From Actinomycetes bacterium (GTDB lineage: Bacteria; Actinomycetota; Thermoleophilia; RBG-16-64-13), in the NCBI GenBank assembly GCA_024637035.1, contig JAGXFW010000022.1, positions 1 to 64,000 on the forward strand: a stretch of DNA of 64,000 bases, read 5' to 3'. The translations under genes and the position numbers were made by a program. The first letter of the stretch is position 1, and each line of letters opens with the position of its first letter. The notes under the pieces are model-generated. The model did no database searches, was not told the DNA's origin, and was given only the letters and a program-made list of their open reading frames with translations. Shown here one piece after another: positions 35,625 through 44,546 of this stretch.

Positions 35625-36146
35625 ATGGCCGAGACGCAGGCACCGCAGCGCGATCACGTACCGCAGCGCGATCCCGCGCAGCGTGATCCAGCGGCCGTGC
35701 AACAAGTGACCCAACGCCTCGCCGCGGTGCTGGCCGAGTCCGGCTGGCCGCGGATGCCTGCGTTGGTGTTCGCGGCGCTCCTGTCGTCCGATACCGGCCT
35801 TACGTCGCTCGACCTCACCGAAGCGCTGGGCATCAGCCCGGCGGCCGTGTCGGGCGCCGTGCGCTTCTTGGTCGATCTGGGCCTCGTAAGCCGGGAACGG
35901 CGGGCCGGGACCCGACGCGAGTGCTACCGCGTGCAGGGGGGGATGTGGCACGACGTCATGGAACGCGGTCTTCGAAGCGTGTCGCGTACCGAGGATGCGC
36001 TGCGCGGCTCCCTGCGCGTGCTCGGCGAGGGCACCCCAGCGGGCCGACGCGTGGCCGACGCGCTCGCGTTCTACGAGTTCTACGGGGAACAGATGTCCGG
36101 CGTACTCGAGAAATGGGACGAGCACAACCGCTCTCTCGAGGCGTAG
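35625..36146 (+). CDS. GbsR/MarR-type transcriptional regulator
   Basis: 173 aa from ATG (GAGGGG upstream; a GTG two codons earlier is possible). The N-terminus has a repeated acidic/basic tract (QRDHVPQRDPAQRDPAA). Winged-helix: GWPRMPALVFAALLSSDTGLTSLDLTEALGISPAAVSGAVRFLVDLGLVSRERRAGTRRECYRV, then a C-terminal helix with FYEFYGEQMSGVLEKW. This is the GbsR-like subset of MarR proteins (GWPRM... is characteristic). Divergent from an ABC exporter, with a dyad in the intergenic region, so it likely senses a drug or metabolite exported by it. Confidence 0.88.
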   Translation: MAETQAPQRDHVPQRDPAQRDPAAVQQVTQRLAAVLAESGWPRMPALVFAALLSSDTGLTSLDLTEALGISPAAVSGAVRFLVDLGLVSRERRAGTRRECYRVQGGMWHDVMERGLRSVSRTEDALRGSLRVLGEGTPAGRRVADALAFYEFYGEQMSGVLEKWDEHNRSLEA

Positions 36147-36231
36147 CGGGGGTGACTCCGACCCGCTCCCACGGGGGGGCGGCTCGAACCTCCTCACACC
36201 ACGCTCACGGCCTAGACTCCTCCCACGGCTC

Positions 36232-37377
36232 TCAGGACCCAGACTCCTCCCACTCCGCGAAGATCTTGTTCGCACCGCTCTCGCGGACGTGTAGGGCGTC
36301 GAAGAAGTCCTCCGCCGCTACCCCGGCGCGTTCCGGGTCGTACGACCCGAGCACTTGGATGTTCCGGGCGGCGGCCATGGATCGTAGGTAGTCCTCCACT
36401 TCTCCGCCAATGCGAAGATCCCGCTCGCGCAGGAAGTAGGAATACGTAGTCGGGTGGTAGGGGCCGAGGTAGATGACCACCGTGGTCTCCGAAGCCCTCA
36501 ATTGATCCACGAGATCCTCGAACTCAGCCTGCCGGTCGGGCTCTAATCGACCGACTTCATCGATCTTGTCGCGCCATTTCACCCCGTACTCGAGCGCCAT
36601 GCGATCCGTCTCTTCGGGCGACCGCAGGCGCATGGCCTGGTCGTACACAAGACTGCCGTCGGCGAGCTTCACCGGCACGTCCGATTCGGTCTCGTCGGTG
36701 GCGTAGTAGACGGAACGGGCCGGGGCAATGCCGGTCAGAGAACGGATCAATCGTCGCGACGACTCCTGGAAGTACGAAGGGGAAAGTGCCTGCGCGTATC
36801 GGCGCCACCTCTCCCAGCGATCCGTTCCACTACTGCTCGTATCTCGACCCGCGCGGGCCAGCATGAGGTCGCGTTCCGCCGAGAGCGTCTTCCACGCGGT
36901 GAGCGCGTCTGTCCTCTTCAGGTCCCACAAGTCCACACCCAAGACCACTACCTCGGGCGGCGGATCTGATTCCAGATACAGTTCGGCGATCGCTTCCAGA
37001 TCTTCCAGCGCGGCCTCGCTCACGCTGGCGTTGAAGAAGCGCCTGTCGCCGGCCACGTCGCTCCGGATCTGCATCGCCCGACTTGACCCCAACACGAGCA
37101 CCTGTGGGCTTTGTTCGAGTTCGGCGGTCAGGTAGCGTTGCACCAGCCGGTCATCGTGGTTCCCGATTGCGGCGACGTTCGCGCCCTCTGCTAGGAGCGT
37201 GGCGATGCCGCGCTCGTAAGTGGGCCCTCGGAACAGATTGGCGGGGTCCACTCCCACGGTGACGATGGAGACGGCCAACACGACGGGTAGCGCCCGCACG
37301 AGCACCCATCCGAGGAAACCGAATGGCCCGTCGACTCCTTCGCTCGTATCCCGCTTCGGCTTTCGGTACAGAGGCAT
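36232..37377 (-). CDS. SGNH/AlgJ-DltD-like membrane-anchored acyltransferase/esterase
   Basis: 381 aa. One N-terminal membrane helix (FLGWVLVRALPVVLAVSIVTVG), then an extracytoplasmic SGNH fold: VLVLGSSRAMQI (nucleophile Ser in block I GSS), VVLGVDLWDLK, VIYLGPYHP and the catalytic DALHVRESGANK (D-x-x-H) near the end. Such proteins act with MBOAT partners to O-acylate exported glycans (AlgJ/AlgI, DltD/DltB). Its start lies 10 bases downstream of the MBOAT stop on the same strand, which fits that pairing. Confidence 0.85.
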   Translation of the reverse strand: MPLYRKPKRDTSEGVDGPFGFLGWVLVRALPVVLAVSIVTVGVDPANLFRGPTYERGIATLLAEGANVAAIGNHDDRLVQRYLTAELEQSPQVLVLGSSRAMQIRSDVAGDRRFFNASVSEAALEDLEAIAELYLESDPPPEVVVLGVDLWDLKRTDALTAWKTLSAERDLMLARAGRDTSSSGTDRWERWRRYAQALSPSYFQESSRRLIRSLTGIAPARSVYYATDETESDVPVKLADGSLVYDQAMRLRSPEETDRMALEYGVKWRDKIDEVGRLEPDRQAEFEDLVDQLRASETTVVIYLGPYHPTTYSYFLRERDLRIGGEVEDYLRSMAAARNIQVLGSYDPERAGVAAEDFFDALHVRESGANKIFAEWEESGS

Positions 37378-37387
37378 ATGCCAACCC

Positions 37388-38914
37388 TCAGAACTGGAAG
37401 TAGAGGAAGGAGTTCTGTCCGAACGCTCCGACGAGAAGAATGGAGCCGACGAGTGCGTACATCGCGGCGGCCCGCTGCCAACCCGGGCGCGCGGACCAGA
37501 AGGACCCCCACTGTCCGCGCTCCTGCATGATCTCGGCGATCAGCACCCCGGTGAGCGACACCCCCAGCACCAGTCCGCTCTTCGCGGTCAGGCCCATGGT
37601 GGACAGCGTCCCGGCAAGCGCATCCAGACTGCTCAACTGGCCGGCGATCCCTGTCGCAACATGACCGAGGAGAAAGAACGCGTCGTCCAAGGTCGGAGCG
37701 CGGAAGAACACCCACGCCACCGAGGTAAGGGTGAACACCAGAACGGACCAGACGGGTCGCGGCAGTGATGGCAGAGTTCGCCGTCGCGCCCTCACACGAT
37801 CCGTGGCTCGAGACAGGTACATCTCCCCGATCAGGAAGCCGCCGTGCATGGCTCCCCAGAACGCGAAGGTCCAGGCGGCCCCGTGCCAGAGGCCCGAGAT
37901 CACGAACGTCGCGAGCACGTTGATAGCGTGGCGGGAGGGCCCGACCCGGTTGCCGCCCAGCGGGAAGTAGAGGTAGTCGCGGAACCAGGTGGACAGTGAG
38001 ATATGCCACCTGTGCCAGAATTCCCGGAAGCTTCGGGCGAAGTAGGGGCGGCGGAAGTTCTCCATGCCATCGAAGCCGAAGAGGCGGGCTGTCCCGTTCG
38101 CGATATCGGAGTATCCGGCGAAATCGAAGTAGATCTGGAGTGAGAAGCCGAACAGCGCCAGAAGAAGGGGGAGCCCCGTATGGGCGTTCAGGTCCCCGTA
38201 CACCTGGTTCACGAGGGGGGCGAGTCGGTCGGCGATCACCAGCTTCTTGAACAGGCCCACCGCCAGTTGATTCAGGCCTTCAGAGGCGCGGACTCGGTCG
38301 AACTGCCGCCCTTGTTCGATTTGCGCGAGAAGCGCATGGGGGCGTTCGATCGGTCCGGCGAAGATCTGGGGGAAGAAGGAGATGCTGAGTGCGTATCGAC
38401 CGAGATGCCGCTCCACTCGGGCAGGGTCGCGGGCGACCTCGATGAGGTAGCTCAGAGCTTTGAACGTGTAGAAGGATATCCCGAGCGGCAGCAGGAGCGT
38501 GTGCGACCGTTCGCCCAACGAAGCGAGCCCAGCCGCCGCGCTGGGCGCCACGCCCAACCAGTGCGCGGCGGAAGCCAGCGATCCGGTGACGAACCCTGTG
38601 TACTTGAAGAGCGCCAATGGCGCGAGTCCGACCGTGAGGGCGAGGGCGAGCGGCCATCGCATGGCCGCCGGGGCCTCGGGTAGCCCAGACGCGTCGGCGG
38701 TTCGCGCCCTCCCATGAGCCGCCAGAATCCTCCCCGAAGCGTAGGTCGTCAGCGTAACGAATACGAGCACCGGGAAGTAGGCGGGGCCGGTGGAGAGGTA
38801 GAGGAGGTATCCGGCCCCCAACAGCACCGGCCAGCGCCATCGCATGGGCAGCGCCCAGTAGAGCGCGAAGCTCGCAAAGAGAAAGAGGAGGAACGATGGA
38901 GACGTGAAGGTCAC
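37388..38914 (-). CDS. MBOAT-family O-acyltransferase
   Basis: 508 aa from GTG (VTFTSPSFLLFLFASFALYW), the usual family start; a longer open frame upstream is not family-like. AlgI/DltB motifs: FREFWHRWHISLSTWFRDYLYFPLGGNRVG and the catalytic His segment SGLWHGAAWTFAFWGAMHG. About ten membrane helices. It moves acyl groups from a cytoplasmic donor across the membrane for the SGNH partner to transfer to a polysaccharide, teichoic acid or glycolipid. The start lacks a clear Shine-Dalgarno. Confidence 0.9.
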   Translation of the reverse strand: MTFTSPSFLLFLFASFALYWALPMRWRWPVLLGAGYLLYLSTGPAYFPVLVFVTLTTYASGRILAAHGRARTADASGLPEAPAAMRWPLALALTVGLAPLALFKYTGFVTGSLASAAHWLGVAPSAAAGLASLGERSHTLLLPLGISFYTFKALSYLIEVARDPARVERHLGRYALSISFFPQIFAGPIERPHALLAQIEQGRQFDRVRASEGLNQLAVGLFKKLVIADRLAPLVNQVYGDLNAHTGLPLLLALFGFSLQIYFDFAGYSDIANGTARLFGFDGMENFRRPYFARSFREFWHRWHISLSTWFRDYLYFPLGGNRVGPSRHAINVLATFVISGLWHGAAWTFAFWGAMHGGFLIGEMYLSRATDRVRARRRTLPSLPRPVWSVLVFTLTSVAWVFFRAPTLDDAFFLLGHVATGIAGQLSSLDALAGTLSTMGLTAKSGLVLGVSLTGVLIAEIMQERGQWGSFWSARPGWQRAAAMYALVGSILLVGAFGQNSFLYFQF

Positions 38915-39169
38915 GATACGAACGGTGACGGAACACGAAGCGGGGGCAGGCACAGCCGTGGCGCGCGCGGCACCCGTCGGGCACAGATGGAGAGAACCCA
39001 GATCACCACAAGATCCCTCCACGCATGGGCGGCGACCGATGAGCGTCGCGGCGATGGTAGTACGGGAAGACCATGAATGGAAGTGGGCGTGGCTCGAGAG
39101 GAGCGCTGAGCGAGCGCGTCGCTACCGCCGCGACGCACCAATGCGTCGGAAGGAACTCTCCGGCATCTT

Positions 39170-39715
39170 CTAGTCCAGGAAGACGAAGCTCACCCGCACG
39201 AAACCGCCGTTGGCGCTCTTGCGCGCGACGCCGAGCCTATCAAGGGTCTCGAGGGTGTCGATGCCCGCCATCGCCGATTCGGGACGCAGGTCGGGCTTGT
39301 GTCTGCATTCCTCGTGGGGGTATCCGCACGCCTCGCACGTGTAGCATGGTGTGACGGCGACCGCGAGCGCGTAGTAGTGGCCGCGCGCGAACGCGGCGCG
39401 CTCGAATGCCAACGCCGCCGGGAAGAGCTCGCGGCCGTCCACTCCCGAGAGCACCGCGACCCGCTTGTACATGCCGAGCAGGGGGATGAGTTCCTCCGGA
39501 CCCCAGGCCTCGTCTCTGCAGGTCCAGCGACGGCCCCAGGCCGGGCATGAGTAGCGGCACTTGAGGATCGTACGAGGGTCGAAGACGATGGCCTCGATGG
39601 GGGTAAGTCGCCCCTCCACGCCGGTATCGGCCAGTCGGCCCTCCGCGTGGGTCAGAAGGTCGTCGAGGAACGGTTCCATGGCACTGGGCTCCGCGGTGAC
39701 GTCCTGGCCCGTCAT
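39170..39715 (-). CDS. DUF2284 metal-binding protein
   Basis: 181 aa. Cysteine-rich: KCRYSCPAWGRRWTC at about 53-67, VTPCYTCEACGYPHEECRHK at about 122-141, with RPESAM and the C-terminal GFVRVSFVFLD. This is the DUF2284 (COG5423 'predicted metal-binding') pattern, with cysteines suited to an Fe-S cluster or zinc. Its ATG lies 65 bases after the stop of the radical SAM fusion gene on the same strand, so a shared operon is likely. Function unknown. Confidence 0.88.
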   Translation of the reverse strand: MTGQDVTAEPSAMEPFLDDLLTHAEGRLADTGVEGRLTPIEAIVFDPRTILKCRYSCPAWGRRWTCRDEAWGPEELIPLLGMYKRVAVLSGVDGRELFPAALAFERAAFARGHYYALAVAVTPCYTCEACGYPHEECRHKPDLRPESAMAGIDTLETLDRLGVARKSANGGFVRVSFVFLD

Positions 39716-39780
39716 CGGGTGATCATCAGCATGCGGCCTCCCTTTCCTGTGCCCGGGTCACGCCCGGGCACCTAGAATCC

Positions 39781-41658
39781 TCATATGCAGTCGAACGGGA
39801 TCAGATCGACAGTCATCGCCGCGGGGTCGGGAGTCCATGGGGGTGACGCTGCCCCGAGGCGCTCCAGCACGGGGCGCACCAGTTCGCAGTAGGGGAACGG
39901 TGCGAGGTAGCCGGCGCGCTGGTCGGCCGCGGAAGCGGCGTAGTGCGCCTGCACCCAACACTCGCCGCCGCACGCGTCCACCACGGGGCAGCTTCGGCAC
40001 GTCTCTCGATCGCGGGCGTGGCCCGCTCGGAGCAGGTTCAGTGAGGGCGAGGTGCGCCAGATGTCTTCGAGGCTCTGTTCGCGCAGGTCGCCTGCGACGA
40101 AGCCCGCGTCGCCGCACGTGATCGGACACGCGTGCACCAAGCCCTCGGGATCGACTGCCAGCAGCGAGCAGCCGGCGTTGCACAGGTCTCGTGGCGCACC
40201 CAGTCTGCCTTTCCAAGCCGAGAGGTTGTCCACGGTGAGCCCGACCCGCTCCGCCGTCTCTTCCAGAGCCACGAACGCGGCGAGGAGCTCGTTGCCCGAG
40301 GGCACCATGTCGCCTCCCCGGGCGAGGCCCCCGCGCTGGTGGGGGAGGATCAGGTGGAGCGTCCTCACCCCGTCGTCTGCGATCGTCTGCGCCAGCTCGT
40401 TGAGACCGTCCAAGACCGGCCTCAGCAGCACCGTGTTCACGATCGGCCGAAGGCCCGCCCCGAGGAGGGCGCGGATCGAGGCACGGGCGTCGGCGAAGTT
40501 GCCGCGGCCGCGAAGGCCGTCGTTCGTCTCTTCGTTCCCGTCGATGCTGAGAAGCGGCACGAGCGACCCATTGCCTGCCGACGCCAGACGCGACGCCAGA
40601 TCGTCATCGATAGGCCTGTTGAAGAACAGGCGGGCCTTGGCGCCGTGTGTGCCCGTGATGTGCTCGATGAGCGTGAGCAGATCGGAGCGCAAGAAGGGGT
40701 CACCTCCGATGATGACGAACCCGGTGGCTCCGAGCGCCGCCGCTTGGTCGATCACGTCGATCCAGCCCGCGGTATCGAGCTCGCCTGCCCCCGCGACCGG
40801 ACCCGACGAACGGACGTCGCGCAGGTAGCACTGGGGGCAACCGGTATCGCACTCGTGGGTCACGTGCAGGTAGACTTCTTTCAGCCGGTCGAGGGCCCCA
40901 CCGCGCGCAGCGGGTGCCGCGGTCGCGGCGTCCTCGGTCTCGCTTGGCGGCCCGCCATGCCCTTGGGGAACGGTGCCGGCGGCAAACCCGGCTAGCAGGC
41001 GCAGATCCTCCTCGGTGTCCACGTCGAACCAGAGGGGGAGTTCGTGAAGCCGGAGTCCGAGTCTCGCCAGCTCGTCGCGCGTGTAGCGGGCGGCGCCGGG
41101 CGTCCCCAGGGGCGAGTCCTCAAGAAGAGCGGTGAGATCGGCGCGAGCCTGTCGCCAGGTGTCCGCGTTCGTGGCGATGAGGTAATACCCGCCGTCGAGG
41201 GTCGGGCCCAGTGCCACGTCCGGCCGGGACGCCGAGATGTCCGGAGAGCCGAGCAGGTCGAGCGCCTTCCGTAGGTAGGTCGCTGGAAGCTGCGGACTGT
41301 CCGATCCCACCAGTGCCACGACCCCGTGCCCCGCGGCGAAGAGGTCGGAGAACACGGCGGAGAGCCGGGTCCCCAGGCCTTCCCCGCGCTGCGCGATGAT
41401 GCGCCACCTATCGCCGAGGGGCGGCAGGTCCGCGGGGGTGAGGTCGTCTTGTTCCGACTCGAGGGCGAGGTAGAGGGCCACCTCGTCTCCCACGGATCCC
41501 GCCTGCAGGATCGTATCGCGCAGGAGAGCCGAGTAGGTCTCGGTGGCCGCGTGGGCACCGAGACTCTCGGCTAGGCGGCTCTTCACGCGACCCACCGTGG
41601 GTACACGTGCCATGACGGCCAGAGCCAGGTGCTCGCTGGTGTGGGGGCGGTGTTCCAC
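39781..41658 (-). CDS. Fusion: TIGR04282-type transferase + radical SAM/SPASM enzyme
   Basis: 625 aa. Residues about 10-225 form a GT-A-like transferase (LAVMARVPTVGRVKSRLAESLG, VVALVGSDSPQLPATYL, DVALGPTLDGGYYLIA, LPLWFDVDTEEDLRLL), the DUF2064/TIGR04282 'rSAM/selenodomain-associated' type. After a short linker, residues about 258-600 are radical SAM: HVTHECDTGCPQCYLR (C-x3-C-x2-C), FVIIGGDPFLR, LFFNRP, then a SPASM-type C-terminus with cysteines in DLCNAGCSLLAVDPEGLVHACPITCG and RETCRSCPVVDACGGECWVQ. GTG start. Divergent from a family-2 glycosyltransferase, and followed by DUF2284. One chain doing transfer and radical chemistry on the same product is implied. Confidence 0.88.
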   Translation of the reverse strand: MEHRPHTSEHLALAVMARVPTVGRVKSRLAESLGAHAATETYSALLRDTILQAGSVGDEVALYLALESEQDDLTPADLPPLGDRWRIIAQRGEGLGTRLSAVFSDLFAAGHGVVALVGSDSPQLPATYLRKALDLLGSPDISASRPDVALGPTLDGGYYLIATNADTWRQARADLTALLEDSPLGTPGAARYTRDELARLGLRLHELPLWFDVDTEEDLRLLAGFAAGTVPQGHGGPPSETEDAATAAPAARGGALDRLKEVYLHVTHECDTGCPQCYLRDVRSSGPVAGAGELDTAGWIDVIDQAAALGATGFVIIGGDPFLRSDLLTLIEHITGTHGAKARLFFNRPIDDDLASRLASAGNGSLVPLLSIDGNEETNDGLRGRGNFADARASIRALLGAGLRPIVNTVLLRPVLDGLNELAQTIADDGVRTLHLILPHQRGGLARGGDMVPSGNELLAAFVALEETAERVGLTVDNLSAWKGRLGAPRDLCNAGCSLLAVDPEGLVHACPITCGDAGFVAGDLREQSLEDIWRTSPSLNLLRAGHARDRETCRSCPVVDACGGECWVQAHYAASAADQRAGYLAPFPYCELVRPVLERLGAASPPWTPDPAAMTVDLIPFDCI

Positions 41659-41731
41659 GACTCGACAAGATTACAGGGCATGCGTTGATGGGCACAGGGT
41701 GTGTAGGCGCCGCGGCCGGGAGATCGAGCAG

Positions 41732-43333
41732 GTGATCGGGGAACGGGGCGGCTGGATATCGAGAGATCAAGACGGTTGGCGGGTGCTCGTGAGGCAGTTC
41801 GCGATATTCCTATACGTTCTAAGCGCCACGGGCCTTGCGGTCTACGGACTGAACGGCCTGTATCTGGCGATGCGCCTGCTGCGCCCGCGCGCGCGGCGGC
41901 CCGCCGGCACCTCCACGTGCGACCAGATCGTCGAACGAGCACACACGGACGCCCCCCGTTTCACCGGGCACGACGCCGATCTCCCCACGATCACGGTACA
42001 GCTCCCCCTTTACAACGAGATGAACGTGGTGGAGCGCCTGCTCGGGAGCGTGCTCGCCCTCGACTACCCCGGTTCGCGACTCGTGGTGCAGGTGCTCGAT
42101 GATTCCAGCGACGCCACCACGGGCCTGGTCGAGCAGGTCCTGGGTCTCGTGGGGCCTCCACGCACGGAGAATCGTGCCGGGGCCCTCGTGAAGGAGTGGC
42201 ATCGGGACGACGGGCTCGTGGCGCAGCACGTGCGCCGCACCGACCGTCGCGGCTACAAGGCGGGGGCCCTCGCGTTCGGAATGGACATGAGCCGCAGCGA
42301 GGTCTACGCGATATTCGACGCCGACTTCGTGCCGGCGCCCGGTTTCCTGCGCGACATGGTGAGGCACCTTGACGATCCGACCGTCGGCTTCGTGCAGGCG
42401 CGCTGGGGGCACTTGAACCGGGAAGACTCCCTGCTCACCCGAGTGCAGGCCCTGGCGATGGACGCCCACTTCGCCGTCGAGCAGCAGGCTCGGTTCGCCT
42501 CGGGGTTCTTCTTCAACTTCAACGGGACCGCGGGCATCTGGCGTCGCTCGGCTATCGAGGGCGCGGGTGGGTGGCAGGCTCGCACGCTCACCGAAGACCT
42601 CGATCTCAGCTACCGGGCACAACTGGCCGGATGGCGAGGCGTGTACGACAGAGATGTCGTTGTGCCGGGCGAGGTCCCCCGCGACCTGAACGCCCTGAAG
42701 AACCAGCAGTTCCGGTGGGCGAAGGGCTCGCTGCAGACCGCCCGCCTGCTGCTGGGCCAGGTGGTTCGAGCGCCACTCCCGTTCCTCGTACGCCTTCAGT
42801 CTGTGATCCACCTGCTCGCCTATCTGGTCCACCCCATGCTGCTCGGGCTCCTGGTGGCGACGGCCATTCTCATCAGCGACTTCCCCATGTTGTTGGTGGT
42901 GTTCGGCGTGACGGCCCTGGTCGGGCTGAGCCCACCGTTCGTCGTGGCGCTGGGCCAGTGGTCGCTGCATCGCGATTGGCGTCGCCGTGTCGTGTTGATC
43001 CCCTTCCTCGTGGCGCTCGGTATGGGGGTGGCGGTCGTGAGTTCGCGGGCGGCGGTGGAGGCCTTCCTCGGTGTCGATTCGGGATTCGTGCGCACGCCGA
43101 AGGAGGGGAGTGGCCGCCGTCTTGCCGACTACCGTGCTCTGGTGGGAGTGGCGCCGGTGTTCGAGGTCGTCGCGTTGGTGACCGCGGTCTGGACCCTGAA
43201 CGCAGCCGCAGCCGCGGGCCGGTACACGGCCATGCCGTTCCTGGTGCTCTACGTGGCGGCCTTCGGCTACGTGGCCTTGGCGTCGGTGGCGATGGCCTTG
43301 AGGTCGGCGCTCGGAGCGACGAGCACCGAGTAG
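41732..43333 (+). CDS. Cellulose-synthase-like family-2 glycosyltransferase
   Basis: 533 aa from a GTG with GGGAG about 10 bases upstream; the start is uncertain (GTG at 41783 is an alternative). One N-terminal helix (QFAIFLYVLSATGLAVYGLNGLYL), a GT-A catalytic domain with TVQLPLYNEMNVVERLL, VYAIFDADFVPAPGF (DxD), LTEDLDLSYRAQLAGW (ED) and the processive motif QQFRWAKGSLQ (Q-x-x-R-W), then about five C-terminal membrane helices. It is like bacterial beta-mannan or glucan synthases. Its 3' end overlaps the converging mannosyltransferase gene by 67 bases. Confidence 0.88.
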   Translation: MIGERGGWISRDQDGWRVLVRQFAIFLYVLSATGLAVYGLNGLYLAMRLLRPRARRPAGTSTCDQIVERAHTDAPRFTGHDADLPTITVQLPLYNEMNVVERLLGSVLALDYPGSRLVVQVLDDSSDATTGLVEQVLGLVGPPRTENRAGALVKEWHRDDGLVAQHVRRTDRRGYKAGALAFGMDMSRSEVYAIFDADFVPAPGFLRDMVRHLDDPTVGFVQARWGHLNREDSLLTRVQALAMDAHFAVEQQARFASGFFFNFNGTAGIWRRSAIEGAGGWQARTLTEDLDLSYRAQLAGWRGVYDRDVVVPGEVPRDLNALKNQQFRWAKGSLQTARLLLGQVVRAPLPFLVRLQSVIHLLAYLVHPMLLGLLVATAILISDFPMLLVVFGVTALVGLSPPFVVALGQWSLHRDWRRRVVLIPFLVALGMGVAVVSSRAAVEAFLGVDSGFVRTPKEGSGRRLADYRALVGVAPVFEVVALVTAVWTLNAAAAAGRYTAMPFLVLYVAAFGYVALASVAMALRSALGATSTE

Positions 43334-44517
43334 GAGAGCAGGCGGGCCCATAGGCGTTGGCGGAGCGGCCCCCCGGCATACGTGGCGTAGGAGGCCGGTG
43401 CCGCCAACCCGAGGAAGATGGGTAGGCGCACTCCCGCGAGCGACCCCAGGGCCACCGCCGTGACCCAATACCAGGGGTGTACGACGGGGAGGAGCAACAC
43501 GAACAGCGTGGCCGTGACGGCGAAGGCGTGCATCGTACCGGCCCGGCCGCTTCGCCGCCGCGCCAGGATCACGGCGAGGATCACGAACGCCGCGACCACC
43601 ACGATCCGTGCGGTCGAATAGGGGAGGACGAAGCGAAGCAGGTAGAACACCGACGAGTGGAACTCGGGGGTGGTGCCGGTCTCGGTGATCGATCCGAGCG
43701 CCGCGCCGGTCAACAGATAGGGCACGTAGGGCAGGCCGAAGCCGACCGCGAACCCGCCGAGGAGGGGGAGAGGCCGCGCTCGATTCCCAACCAAGGCCGG
43801 TATCAGCAGGAAGCCCGGGTAGAACTTGAAGGCCGCCCCCAGCCCGAGGGCCAGTCCGGCCCGCAGGTCGGAACCCCGCACGATCAGCAGTGCGGCCGCC
43901 ACCACCAGCAGGGTCGGCGCCGCGTCGAGGTGGGCCGAACTCCAGGTCTCCTGAGCCACCATGGGGTGAAGCAGGTAGAGGGCGAGCGCTTCCTTTCTCC
44001 GTCGACCGGCTGCCGTCCAGATGAGCAGGGCTACGCCGAGGTCGAAGAGTCCGAACACCACCTTCAGACCCGCGGCCGAAGCCACGCCCGCTCGCGCCAT
44101 CCCGTAGAACAGGAGTTCGGAGAGCGGCGGATAGATGGTGCGGTACTCGGGATGGTTGATGAGCCCGCGCTCCGGGTAGTCGACCGCATCGAGTGCCGCC
44201 GACGAAGGCGCGTGCAGATAGGGATTGATACCCTCTGTCTGAACGGCGCCGTCCCAGATGTAGCGGTGGTAGTCGTCGGAGAGGCTCGGTTCCCCGGGGA
44301 AGAGCAGGAGGCGGAGCAGCAGCCCCGCGGCGACGATGGCAGTCGTGGGGAGAGCGGTCAGGCCGCTCAGAGCCAGCAGGTACCCCGCGGCGGCGCCGGC
44401 GTAGAGGAGAAGGTACGCGTACGTGTGCGCCCGCAGGTCGCCGGTGAAGAGCATGCCGGCGCAGGTCGCCACGAGGAGGACGATACCGAGGTAGGCGCGT
44501 GAGCGAGCAGAGAGCAC
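43267..44517 (-). CDS. GT87-like polyprenol-phosphate mannosyltransferase
   Basis: 416 aa, ten or more membrane helices. The first extracytoplasmic loop carries EPSLSDDYHRYIWDGAVQTEGINPYLHAP, with the acidic pair of GT-C enzymes, followed by INHPEYRTIYPPLSELLF. KVVFGLFDLGVALLI and LAAALLIVRGSDLRAGLALGLGAAFKFYPGFLLIPAL match the DUF2029/GT87 group that uses polyprenyl-phosphate-mannose (MptA/B relatives). GTG start. Overlaps convergently with the family-2 glycosyltransferase. Divergent by 30 bases from the other glycosyltransferase. Confidence 0.85.
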   Translation of the reverse strand: MLSARSRAYLGIVLLVATCAGMLFTGDLRAHTYAYLLLYAGAAAGYLLALSGLTALPTTAIVAAGLLLRLLLFPGEPSLSDDYHRYIWDGAVQTEGINPYLHAPSSAALDAVDYPERGLINHPEYRTIYPPLSELLFYGMARAGVASAAGLKVVFGLFDLGVALLIWTAAGRRRKEALALYLLHPMVAQETWSSAHLDAAPTLLVVAAALLIVRGSDLRAGLALGLGAAFKFYPGFLLIPALVGNRARPLPLLGGFAVGFGLPYVPYLLTGAALGSITETGTTPEFHSSVFYLLRFVLPYSTARIVVVAAFVILAVILARRRSGRAGTMHAFAVTATLFVLLLPVVHPWYWVTAVALGSLAGVRLPIFLGLAAPASYATYAGGPLRQRLWARLLSYSVLVAPSADLKAIATDAKAT

Positions 44518-44546
44518 GGTCTGACGATAGCAGGACCGACCCGCGC

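Noticed and set aside
36195-36255. Direct repeat AGACTCCTCCCAC (two copies near the SGNH gene end)
   Set aside because: Only two short copies, partly inside the end of a coding region; no sign of function.
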